Shown: positions 10,040 through 19,651 of the stretch, piece by piece | Numbering within the stretch: position 1 is the stretch's first letter | How the letters are laid out: every line of letters begins with the position of its first letter | Source of the DNA: Zizania palustris | Lineage: Eukaryota; Streptophyta; Magnoliopsida; Poales; Poaceae | DNA length: 64,000 bases | Assembly: GCA_019279435.1 (NCBI GenBank) | Contig: JAAALK010000082.1 | Coordinates: 82,308,989-82,372,988, forward strand | Direction of reading: 5' to 3' | The notes under the pieces: model-generated | The model's database searches: none | Told to the model about the DNA's origin: nothing | The model's input: the letters and a program-made list of their open reading frames with translations, nothing else | Made by a program: the position numbers and the translations under genes

Positions 10040-10453
10040 GCAGAGCTACAAGAGATGTGCACGAAGGCAATACTCGAATGAGGAGAATACATGTAGAGCT
10101 CACACGGCGCTAGATGGAGCAAGCCGCGGCAAAAGGATATGACTTATATGTTGTGCGCAAGTGCGAGGGCTCATTAATTGCTTGGACGGTTTGCGTTCCC
10201 CCAAAAGGCGATGCTTTGAATAGGAATGAGCTGCGTTTAAGCCACCCTCGGGTCTAGCGCCCAGGGGTTGGAGCCCAAGCACCAGGGCGTCGACTCATTA
10301 AGCGTGTCGGTCAAGATTCCCCAACGCTCGGTTTCTGCACAAGGGCATCCACGGTGAGTTCGTTTCTAATAGAGCATTCTCATGGGATTATCTTCGACGC
10401 TCCCTCCCGTTCTGATTTGTAGGGCAGTCGAATGGGCGGAAGTGAGGGGTTAC

Positions 10454-10954
10454 TGTTGGGGGAGATAATTCCGATGGTACCCGGGAAGCATAAAGGCTGT
10501 AGCACAGACCCCGAGGCACGGCTCTAGGAGTCTAGGAATCGTGCGGCCACAGGCCTCGAAGGTCCCAGCGATGTCCGCCCTGAGCCAGGACTCAGAGTCC
10601 TGAGTTCTCACCATCCGAACCGGAGATCAGAAGAAAGGCCTCTGGACTCCGAGGGCTGTCCGAAGGCGACCCCGAAGATGGCTGCATCCAAGCCCCGATT
10701 GTAGTGATTGGCACTATAGCCACGTCACTAAACGACTAGCAGAGTAGTTAGAATTGTACTCCTGCCAGCTAGGGGCATGGCAGTTGTACGTCGCACATAT
10801 GTCAGAGGGTCATAGGGTATTGGGCCAGTGTAGGGCTCCACTATAAATACCCCCCTCTTTGTATTGTATAGTTGATCCAAGAATACAGCTTTGAGCTAAG
10901 CCTTCCACTTTAGACTCTCTCAGAAACCTGTCGGCGTAATCTTTTATGCCAACA
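10454..10954 (+). repeat. T0 LTR (501 bp)
   Basis: Starts TGTTGGGGGAGATAATTCCG and ends TTTTATGCCAACA. The start matches the T3 LTR family. TATAAATA lies at 10842-10849. No matching 5-bp duplication is visible on the two sides, because the upstream flank is T0 internal sequence. Confidence 0.85.
10842..10849 (+). promoter_or_regulatory. TATA box of the T0 LTR
   Basis: TATAAATA followed by CCCCCCTCTTTG, as in the other Tat LTRs. Confidence 0.6.
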
Positions 10955-12654
10955 AGACTTTTTACTGAACTTCCAGGTGCATTGAAATTCATTCAAAGTG
11001 ATAAAGGCACCGAGTTCAAAAATAGTCTCTTTGTTGATTTTTGCATGGAGCATGGCATAGAACATCAATTCTCTACTCCACGGGTTCCTCAACAAAATGG
11101 TGTTGTTGAGAGAAAGAACCACACTCTGGTTGAGATGGCTAGGATGATGCTTGATGTGCATAGGACACCTAGAAGGTTTTGGGCTGAAGCCATGATCACA
11201 ACTTGTTACATCTCAAACCGAATTTTCTTGCGCTCAATTTTGAACTTGACTTTGTATGAGCTGTGTTTTGGGAGACAACCCAAAGTTACTCATCTTCGAG
11301 TATTTGACTGTTGATGTTTTATCCTAAAACATGGAAATTTGTACAAATTTGAGTCGTGTTCTTCTGAGGGGATCTTTTTGGGTTACACTACCCATGGTCA
11401 TTCTTATCTTGTTTTCAATTTAGAAACTAACACTGTCATCGAGTCATGTGATGTGACTTTTGATGAATCAACCACTTGTGTTAGCTCCTATTTTGAACAG
11501 GCAAGTGAACACGATATGGAACAAAGTATCTTTAAACACGAAGATCCCGAATACTTCGACGATGATCCCCTACTACCCTCGACATTGACCTTCGAAGCCG
11601 ATCCCACGTCTATCACTTCGGCAAGAGGCCTCGAAGCTACTACCTCGACATCGGTCATCTTTGACCACTGACCGGCATAAGTTGAGGGGGAGACTGCATC
11701 CCACCGTGAGGCTCCTTACGACATCCAAAGGATGCATCCTCCCGAGCAGATCATTGGTGATCTTGATCAAAGGGTACCTCGTTCCCACGCTCATTTCATT
11801 GATGCTGCATTTGTTGTTTCTTTTGAGCCCTTAGATGTGAGTCATGTTTTATCTGATTCTAGTTGGATCTATGCCAAGGACCTACTCAAGAAGTTTGACA
11901 TGGTCGATGCGAATCTCCTTGCCACTCCGATGGCTACTTCGATAGCATTGGATCCTAGCGAGGATGGAGAAGCCGTAGACCAGAAGGAGTTTCGAAGCAT
12001 GATCGGCTCCCTCCTCTACTTGACTGCTATGAGGCTGGACATACACTTCGATGTGTGTGCGCTCATTTTTAGGCTTCGCCAAGGGCTTCGCACCGCTAAG
12101 CGGTAAAGCACATACTCAGGTATCTCAAACATACCCTCGAATTTGGCATTTGGTATTCTGCATCTTCTTTGTTGTCCCTTCGTTGTTATTCAAATGCGGA
12201 TTTTGCTGGGTGTAGAATTTATAGGAAAAGTACATCTGGTACTTGTCATTTTCTGGGTACTTCACTGGTTTGATGGTCTTCCCGCAAACAGTCTAGTGTT
12301 GCATAATCTACAGCCGAGGCTGAATATATTGTCGCGGCTAGTTGTTGCTCACAGATTTTGTGGATGGTATCCACTTTATAGGATTTTGGGTTAGATTATA
12401 AAAGTGTTCCACTTTTTTGTGATAACACTAGTGCTATTTGTATTGCAAACAACCCTCTTCAGCATTGCAGAACCAAACACATTGATGTGAGATATCATTT
12501 TCTCAGACATCCCAATGAAAAGGGTGATATTGAAATTCAATGTGTTGATACCCAGAACCAACTTGCCGATATTTTTACCAAACCCCTCGATGCATCTCGA
12601 TTTTCTTATTTGCGAGGAGAACTTGTTATTTGTTATCCCTATGGAATCTTGTGA
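10955..12654 (+). pseudogene. pol: S1 pol remnant: integrase core, deleted RT, RNase H
   Basis: Opens inside the integrase core (FIQSDKGTEFKN, then QQNGVVERKN), missing its first catalytic Asp. A stop (TGA) follows LRVFD near 11310, and more stops occur near 11670. At about 11876 the text passes from DSSWIYA directly to KDLLKKFDM, so nearly the whole reverse transcriptase, including YVDD, is missing in one deletion. The remainder covers the RT end and RNase H, frame-broken near 12105 and 12330, and finishes at the TGA at 12652-12654. In S3 this interval is intact, which makes the deletion easy to size. Confidence 0.88.
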
Positions 12655-13578
12655 AGGGAAGTTGTGTGTCACTGCATAAGCTTCTATCATATGATTAACA
12701 GCTTTTTAATGTACTTGCCTATATGCCCTTGAATAGTTGCCTTTAATCATGATGATTTAGCTCTGTTGAAAATGTCTGATATTTGTCGTGAGCATTGCTT
12801 TTATTTCTGAAAATTAAAACATGGTCACTGCTTAGTTTGGTAACTAGCATGAGTAGGCTGATTATATTTTCTATCTTTTACATACCTGGTAGCTAAGTCC
12901 TTTACACTTGGATGCAAACATGCAACTTGAACATTCTAATGCTATTCATGGAATTCTTGTACTGAAAATTGATAAAACTCATGAAATTGATATCCATGTC
13001 TTTTATGATGCATTGAAAAGATCTAGGTGGGTTTGCTTTGTCACACTGCTTTGTTCTAGACTGCTTACCATAGCACTTTGGTATGAACTAGGACACTACA
13101 GTGTATGCCATGATTAATGCTTTAAGCTTCTGATGGTCTTTGCTTGACCTAGGCTTGTCTTAGTCGGGTAGCATAAGGTTGACATGCAAATAACCCCTGG
13201 CACCAAAATCAAAAAGATAAAAAGATTGAAAATATTGCATAATCACAAGTTTGCTGAAGTTCCATGTTATTTGATGATGCATATCTAGGTAGTATGTTGC
13301 TAGATTTTGCATTCCATGCTTTACTTTGCCTAGTATGCTAGTCTGAGTGGTGATGCTTCTATTTGCTAAAATCCTGAAAATGCTTGCTCGTGCTTTTCCT
13401 TTGATATAATTCATATGAGCTTATCATGCAGTACTTTTAGACAATATTCAAGGCAAATGCTAGTTTTGTACTGTAATTGCTGCTAATCATGTTTTAGAAG
13501 CTTGCATATGCACTCACCCTCATACCTCTCTCTGCATTCTTTAACTACTCCTTGATTCTTGCATTGCAAAAGCGGGAT
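12655..13578 (+). other. S1 3' noncoding region, left part
   Basis: AT-rich, no long frame. It contains short tracts shared with the same region of S2 and S3, for example AAGGTTGACATGCAAATAAC near 13169. The remainder follows the nested T4 element at 18862-19096. SIRE relatives in dicots carry an envelope-like frame here, but none is recognisable in this copy. Confidence 0.65.
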
Positions 13579-14074
13579 TGTTGGGGGAAAATACTTCATC
13601 CCCAGGATCTTCTAGATTACAAGACAAAGACAATTCATGAGCTCGAAGATGCAGGACTTATCTCCGTACTGACGTAAAGTTAAGGCCGAAGGATCTGCCT
13701 AGACTCCGGTTCGAAGATACACTTCGAAGGCTCCACCTCTACAGTGGAAAACTACCAGCAAGGATAGAAGACTTATCTTCTTTCTGATTAGATTAGTCTT
13801 TACCATTTTAACCCTATTAGGGGTACCGAAATAGTTTCCACTATGTCGGTTCTAACTGAGGGGTAAAAAGGTCTTTTCCTTAATGGTTTTTACCTATAAA
13901 TACCCCCATTCTCACCCTGTAATAGGTATCGAATATTCAGATATTCAATACACAACTTCGAACTACTTCGAGCTATTATCCAACACGGAGGCTTGAGATA
14001 GTCTGCCTCACAAACTCTTCATTTGTTAGTTCTTAATCTTAGAGAACCTATTAGCGTAATCTTTTACGCCAATA
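13579..14074 (+). repeat. T4 5' LTR (496 bp)
   Basis: TGTTGGGGGAAAATACTTC start; ends TTTTACGCCAATA (terminal CA changed to TA). TATAAATA is at 13895-13902. Directly followed by a primer binding site beginning TGGCGCCGTGTGTGGGGA at 14076. Confidence 0.92.
13895..13902 (+). promoter_or_regulatory. TATA box of the T4 5' LTR
   Basis: TATAAATA followed by CCCCCATTCTCACCCTG. The 3' LTR keeps it at 18677-18684. Confidence 0.65.
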
Positions 14075-14139
14075 GTTGGCGCCGTGTGTGGGGAACCTAG
14101 TACGAAAACTTCGGTCTCTACCAACTTCTTTCTAGAGCC

Positions 14140-16277
14140 ATGCCTCCTAAATGGAGCTCAGGTAGTAGTCCCCTTCGGAGGTCCCCTTGGACCTCTAGAG
14201 TGAGATCTTGGAATACGATTGAGGTCGGAGGACCTTCTGTAGTTCTCCTACCCCAGACCCCCGAAATGAATACTCTTCCTCGAACATACGAAGCCCCTTC
14301 AGGGACTCTGTCTATGCTTCTAACCAACAAAGCTTCTCCTGCAGCTCCGACTGTACTCCGAATTGACCTATTCAGTTCTCAAGACCCGGAAGCTCCTTCC
14401 GGAAGAAATGAAGGTAGCCTTGATGATGTGGCAACCCCGATGGCCAGTCTTCAAGCCGAAGTGACAAGGTGGAGGAAGGAAGCTGCAGATAGGCTTCGTC
14501 CCTAAGCTACCCCTGTCATTCTGGAGGTGCCTCATGACGATGGCCCTCCTTTTTATCCCAAAGCCCCTGAGAATGCTTCCTTTGATAGCGAATCTCCACT
14601 GCACCCCGACTTACAAAAAGTGCGCTTTGACCCCAAGTTCAAAACTTCGAAGCTAAATAAGTACTCCGGGGAAGAAGATCCAGGGGAGTACGCTCATTCA
14701 TATGCTTTAGCGATTGAAGCCAGCGGAGGGGTTCAGGATATAATGGTGAAATGCTTCCCCCTTGAGGTTGAAGGAGTTGCTTTGTGTTGGTTCTGGTCTT
14801 TGAAGACAGGATCAATTAAATCATGGGAGCAGTTAAGAAAAAATTCATAAGTAACTTCCAGGGTACTTTTGTGCCCCCTATGTCTACTGGGAGTCTCTTT
14901 CAGGTGAAGCAGCAACCTGGATAAACTTTGAGGCAGTTATTTAAGCTCTTCGCTCATACGAAGTTGCAGATAAGAGGATTGTCTGCATCATCCATGGTTG
15001 ATGCAGCTCGAGAAGGAGTCACCCATGCAGGCCTCCTCGACAAGCTTCACCGGAAGCATATATCCTCCATAGCACAATTGATGGATTATTTTGAGGAGTA
15101 TGCTAGGTCAGAGGAAGGATGGCTCCGAAGAACAACCTCGTCTTCCCCAATTATCTAAGAAGTTAAGCTTGAAGTGAAACCTTCAACACCTTCGTAAGGG
15201 CCCAACTTCAACATACATCATGACAGGCATCGAGGACAGAACCATCCTCGCTCCGAAGTCCTGAACATTGCTCTTTCTCCGCAAAAATTTTCCCCCAAGA
15301 GTCCACAAGCTTTGGGAAATAAGGTCAGCGGCTGGAGGCCGCTAGGGAAGTCGGCTGGCAAGGGTCAGGCCTTCTTCTACTATATTCATGACAAACACCG
15401 AAGTCATGCTACCGATGCATGCAAGTCTATACTAGCTTTAAGAACCGAGTACCTCGAAAGAAGCTCTAGTCGAGGCACTATTGACTGAGCCCCCCCGAGG
15501 CACGTCTGAAGATTGTGCAGGCTTTCATACGTGTAGACAACTTCAACCGCCAAGTCAACCTCCGGTGGCCAGTGATATGCCACCTCCGAAGCAAGAGGAT
15601 GCTCAAGACTAGGGCAAAAGAGTGGTCCTTCCTATCTCTGGAGTAGGAACCCTAGGCAGCGTGTCAAAAAGGCAACGAAGAGAGTATGTTTGGGAAGTAG
15701 GCCAAATTGGAACTTCTTCATCGGCAGTTGCAATGCCCGAGTGGTCCCATGTGACTATATCCTTCTCTGCAGCTGATGCCACAAGTATAATATTCCCCCA
15801 TGCAGATCCCCTTGACATCACTGCCGATATTGCAGGAACAGAAGTTCGGAGAGTACTGGTCGATGGCGGAAGTTCTGTAGATATTATCTTTGTTCAAGCC
15901 TTCAATCATCTCTGCATCTCCTAGAAGCATCTCCTCCCCGCAGCTCATCCCCTTTAAGGCTTCACAAGACCTCCTCTTGATGCCCTCGGCCAAATAGGTC
16001 TTGAGTTTGCCTTCGGAGAGGGGCTCTTGGCAAGGATGGAGGAAGTAATTTTCGATGTTGTGGATGCCCCTTACGCTTATAATGTTATCTTCGGAAGGGG
16101 CATGTTAAATCAATTTGGAGCTGTGGTGCACCATAATTATTTATGCATGAAGATGCCCACGCAAGCAGGAGTACTTACTATCTTCGGTGATCAAGCCACT
16201 ATGTGAAGGGCAAAATACAGCCATGGCCCACCTCTTGATCCAAGACAAGTGAACAATGTGCAAGGCAATTCAGAGGA
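14140..16277 (+). pseudogene. gag: T4 gag and protease remnant
   Basis: Homologous to the first third of the T1 polyprotein: start MPPKWSSGSS, Gag core near WFWSLKTGSIKSW, Cys/His cluster (HRSHATDACK, with an upstream Cys changed to Tyr), and protease (LVDGGSSVDIIF near 15860). It is disabled by many lesions: a TAA or TAG near 14503, 14922, 15156 and 15196, a frameshift near 14850, and further stops in 15480-16205. It ends abruptly after the protease, where a different LTR begins. Confidence 0.92.
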
Positions 16278-16559
16278 TGTTGGGGGAATAGTTTTCCCTT
16301 GAACAGGGGCCAAATGACGTCAGCCTCCGACAGCCTTCGGCCCGGAGCCCAACACTGTCGAAGCCTATGTCTTCCCAAAGAAGCTATTTCCAAGCCTCAA
16401 GGTTCACCTCGGAGCCCTCAAGATTCCTTAGAGATTGCCAGAAGCTAAGTGTCAGGCTAGCTTCGAAGCTAGCCTCCGGGCCTTGTTCGGAGTTAGCCTT
16501 CGAGCTCCCCTCGGAGCTCCTCAGAGCTAGTCTCCAGACCCTCTCCAGCCAATTCAAAG

Positions 16560-16900
16560 CTAAGGCTCCGGAGCCCCAGTTCGGAGGCCCAGTTCGGAGG
16601 CCCTAGTTCGAAGCCCCAGTTCGGAGGCCCCAGTTCGGAGCCCCAGTTCGGAGGCCCAGTTCGGAGGCCCCAGTTCGGAGCCCCAGTTCGGAGGCCCCAG
16701 TTTGGAGCCCCAGTTCAGAGGCCCCTGTTCGGAGCCCCAGTTCGGAGGCCTAGTTTGGAGGCCCCAGTTCAGAGCCCTAGTTCGGAGGCCCCAGTTCGGA
16801 GACCCAGCTTGGAGCACCAGTCCGGAGCCCCAACTCGGAGGTCTAGTTCGGAGCCCTCGTTCCGAGACCCCAGTTCGGAGCCCCGATTCGGAGCTCCGGC
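16560..16900. repeat. Short-period tandem repeat in LTR (CCAGTTCGGAGGC type)
   Basis: More than 20 copies of units of about 13-15 bp of the form CCAGTTCGGAGGCC or CCAGTTCGGAGCC. Related LTRs have only scattered GGCTCCGAAG-like words at this place, so the expansion is local to this copy. Open frames across it encode only PQFGG-type repeats and are not considered genes. Confidence 0.88.
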
Positions 16901-17129
16901 CCTACTCCGAACCTAGAAGATATTTACGCCCTGCTACAGTGTAGAAGTCGTACTAGGGGCCCCTCTGCCCATAGTCTGTCGTTTAGCTGGTCAAGAAGTG
17001 ACGTTGCCTGACATGTCTGTAAAGCTGTAAAGCACTTTTGTACCATAGCTAGCTCCTTTTCCCCTCTTTGCCCCTATGAGCCTAGGGCTCATAGAGGGCA
17101 TCTCCGTCTTTTCCTTTGGCCTGCGTGCC

Positions 17130-17137
17130 TATAAAAG
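17130..17137 (+). promoter_or_regulatory. TATA box of the inserted LTR
   Basis: TATAAAAG in GTGCCTATAAAAGCAGGG. The sister LTRs carry the same box on the minus strand at 26214-26207 and 35794-35787. Confidence 0.65.
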
Positions 17138-17381
17138 CAGGGCCAAGCCCTTGTAATAGGACACACTCTCCAGAGGGCCATGAGACCCTGGAGTTCACTT
17201 CTCCACACCGAGGCATACCATGCCAAATCCACCACAAACTGGACGTAGGGCTATTATCCCCAGGGGAGGCCCAAACCAGTATAAATCCTTTCTCCCTCTG
17301 AGAGAACCCTTCAAGGTTCATTCTACACATCGTATACACACATACAAAACCTGTGCTGTAGCTAATGCAATTGCTACAACA

Positions 17382-17894
17382 GCTGCCAAAAGCAATCACC
17401 ATCTTCTCTCCTTCGGTTCCTTCGTAAGTCTTCGGCTGGCAGGAGGCTTTGTGAAGCGCTGCGAAGATTTTAGCTCTCCCTCGCAACTTTCAGCTCGCAT
17501 CGCCAACTCGAAGATAGCTAGGTGTGCAATGCCATTAGGTGACAGTTGAGGTAGAGTAACATGGAACAATCCCAGTTCCTCAGAGAGAAAATCCACTACC
17601 GGAAGTCCCAAACCAGCTTCAAAAATGGCTTCGAACACGACCACCTCTCTGGCCCATGGCAAAGGAATTGCTTCTTTGCTGGGCTGGCGAATCTTGATTC
17701 CCAGACCAGTCTTCCCCGCAATCGCCACCACAATGGACTTCTTCAAGCAAGTTGACGGTCCCAGGATGTACGAATGGTCCTTGTATTCGGCTGACACCAG
17801 GAGGAGATCGTGAGGACCAGCCGGATGAGGATTGTCTGAAGGTCGAAGCCAAGGTCGAAGCAGGAATGGGAGCTTTGTGGCTAGTTTTCGCCAT
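17382..17894 (-). pseudogene. T4 antisense gene, N-terminal exon remnant
   Basis: Runs on the minus strand from a candidate ATG at 17894 towards 17382. It contains the conserved block VVVFEAIFEAGLGLP, then LPQLSPNGIAHLAIFELAMR (17690-17560), which resembles the N-terminal domain of 'putative gypsy type transposon' proteins. Frameshifts separate the start region from the block, and again near 17475 before KIFAALHKASCQPKTYEG. The inserted LTR cuts it after IAFGS. The T3 copy shows the same segment with GLVQAYGSINFQ following. It sits between pol and the 3' LTR, opposite to the element. Confidence 0.82.
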
Positions 17895-18359
17895 GAGAGA
17901 AGATGAAGATCGAATTAGGGTTCAGGAAGCAGAAAGGGGGAAAATGCGGGAGCAGTTGGTAAAGTATCCAAAACGTACTCCTACCCTCCTATTTATAGTG
18001 TGTATTCGTAGGCAATGTATCATTCGTATGTGCCTTTCTGTCTTCTTTACCGTTACAATTTATCACGACTCTTCATGAGAATTCATGTCTCTAGAATCGA
18101 AGCGGCAGTGTAACTCTCTTTAAAAAAAGGAGTAATGGCTATTTCTGTGAGTCTAACGGTTATTTCAGCTTCACAAGGATTTGTTTTCGAAGCTACTTCG
18201 ATGAGTACCTTCGCATAGAAGTTGGTTCGAATATTGTGAGTCTCAGAATGCTTCAAAGAATGGTAAATTTCGCTAAGTCCCTGAGCATGAAAATATTTCT
18301 TGCATATACTGCTCTCCTTGCCATACAGGTTGTCCAGAGAAGCATATTCGAGGGGCTAC
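17895..18359. other. T4 region between antisense start and 3' LTR
   Basis: Noncoding. It holds the TATA-like box for the antisense gene (17989-17998) and the retrotransposon polypurine tract (GAGGGGCTACT ending at the LTR). Nothing else is recognisable. Confidence 0.6.
17989..17998 (-). promoter_or_regulatory. Candidate TATA box of the T4 antisense gene
   Basis: CTATAAATAG on the minus strand, about 95 bp upstream of the candidate ATG at 17894 and outside the LTR. T3 has CATAAATAG about 120 bp upstream of the matching ATG. Confidence 0.6.
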
Positions 18360-18856
18360 TATTGGGGGAAAATACTTCATCCCCAGGATCTTCTTGATTA
18401 CAAGACAAAGACAATTCATGAGCTCAGAGCTGCAGGACTTATCTCCGTACTGACATAAAGTTAAGGCCAGAGGATCTTCCCAGACTCCGGTTTGAAGATA
18501 CACTTCGAAGGCTCCACCTCTACAGTGGAAAACTGCCTGCAAGGATAGAAGACTTATCTTCTTTCTGATTAAATTAGTCTTTTACCATTTTAACCCTATT
18601 AGGGGTACCGAAATAGTTTCCACTATGTCGGTTGTAACTGAGGGGTAAAAAGGTCTTTTCCTTAAAGTGTTTTACATATAAATACCCCCATTCTCACCCT
18701 GTAATAAGGGTCAAATATTCAGATATTCAATACACAACTTCAAACTACTTCGAGCTATTATCCAATACGGAGGCTTGAGATAGTCCGCTTCACAAACTCT
18801 TCGTATGTTAGTTCTTAATCTTAGAGAACTTGTTAGCATAATCTTTTACACCAACA
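18360..18856 (+). repeat. T4 3' LTR (497 bp)
   Basis: Starts TATTGGGGGAAAATACTTC (TG changed to TA) and ends TTTTACACCAACA, followed by the GGGAT duplication. Many differences from the 5' LTR are CG to CA or TG, as expected from deamination of methylated cytosine. Confidence 0.92.
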
Positions 18857-18861
18857 GGGAT

Positions 18862-19096
18862 AATATATGTAATTCAGGGGGAGTGTTTGCCACCGAAGGG
18901 AAAGAAATGTGCTTGTATGCATTACCAAAGGGGATGTTTTGCCAAAGGGGATTTTTATTTGAAAAGGGGAGAAGCTCTTTTATCAAGTGACATGATTTGG
19001 CTCTTTTCTGAGTTTTTATGATCACTTGTATGCTGAAAAGTTTCAATTTTTCTTGAACTTGAATTTGGTTGTCAATGCACTCATCAAGGGGGAGAT
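18862..19096 (+). other. S1 3' noncoding region, right part, with polypurine tract
   Basis: Resumes S1 after T4. It includes purine-rich blocks such as GAAAAGGGGAGAAGC, and ends AAGGGGGAGAT directly before the LTR start TGAGAAACC. The same block order is present in reverse at 47200-47500 of S3. Confidence 0.75.
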
Positions 19097-19651
19097 TGAG
19101 AAACCAAGTTGAGATGTGCCTTGGTTTCAAGTCTTTGATGAGTGATTGACAAGTTTCTTTCTGGACGAAGGGGTCCCTCCGAAGGGGTTTTGGAGGTGTT
19201 TCACCGAAGGGTTCGGTGCTTGATGGTTGTACAAGTGTGCAGCGGAGTATGTCTATTGGAGGGCTCCGATGGAATACATTTCGGAGATTGTACCGAAGGG
19301 TTCGGTATTTTGGGCGGTACACTGGAGTGTGTACTGGAGGGTGTTTACCCGAAGAGTTCTCCAGGGTATCGGATACACTTGACTTCTTCTCGTTGATGTG
19401 AAGGTGACTTCGAAGGTGATGGGACGGTTCGCAGTATGTGAACCTGGGTCAAGTAGGGATCTTGATGCTAGGCGAGTGTGGAGCTTGGTCACGGAGGCTG
19501 CGCAGAGTTGAGGTCGGTCCTCAGGTCGAGGTGCATCAGGCAAAGGCAGAAAGTGCGGAGGGTGGCTCTGGCTGAAGGTACCCTAAGGCAAAGTCCTCAG
19601 AGGCGAGGCACTTGGAAGGGGGACTCCGAAGGAGTAACCTTGAAGGCTAGC

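Larger units (their letters stand above)
10040..10954 (+). mobile_element. T0: Tat element remnant, 3' end only
   Basis: A polypurine tract (GTGAGGGGTTAC) directly precedes an LTR at 10454. The 100 bp upstream resemble, by eye, the reverse complement of the T3 region next to its LTR (43989-44080), so this is the 3' end of a related element lying in the plus direction. The stretch 10040-10340 has no recognisable coding content. At 10954 the sequence passes straight into SIRE integrase, so T0 probably inserted into S1 or was joined to it by deletion. Confidence 0.65.
16278..17381 (+). repeat. Tat LTR of the T2 family inside T4 (1104 bp), mismatched flanks
   Basis: Starts TGTTGGGGGAATAGTTTTCC and ends GCAATTGCTACAACA, matching the T2 LTRs and the solo LTR at 35584. 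It is about 200-270 bp longer than those because of an expanded short-period repeat at 16560-16900. A TATAAAAG box is at 17130-17137. Flanking 5-mers are GAGGA left and GCTGC right, so it is not a simple solo LTR. The left flank is protease sequence and the right flank is the antisense gene, so several kilobases of T4 are missing. Confidence 0.88.
13579..18856 (+). mobile_element. T4: nested Tat element with both LTRs, TSD GGGAT
   Basis: LTRs at 13579-14074 and 18360-18856 enclose PBS, a decayed gag-protease region, a foreign LTR (16278-17381), the N-terminal part of the antisense gene, and a GAGGGGCTAC polypurine tract just before the 3' LTR. The 5-bp duplication GGGAT is perfect (13574-13578 and 18857-18861), and the flanks join as S1 3' noncoding sequence. 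RT, RNase H, integrase and the rest of the antisense gene are missing. The two LTRs differ at roughly 7% of bases over their first 200 bp by eye, so the insertion is not recent. Confidence 0.93.

Noticed and set aside
16560..16944. Proline/glutamine/phenylalanine repeat frames on both strands
   Set aside because: Direct product of the short-period DNA repeat within an LTR, present in opposite strands alike.
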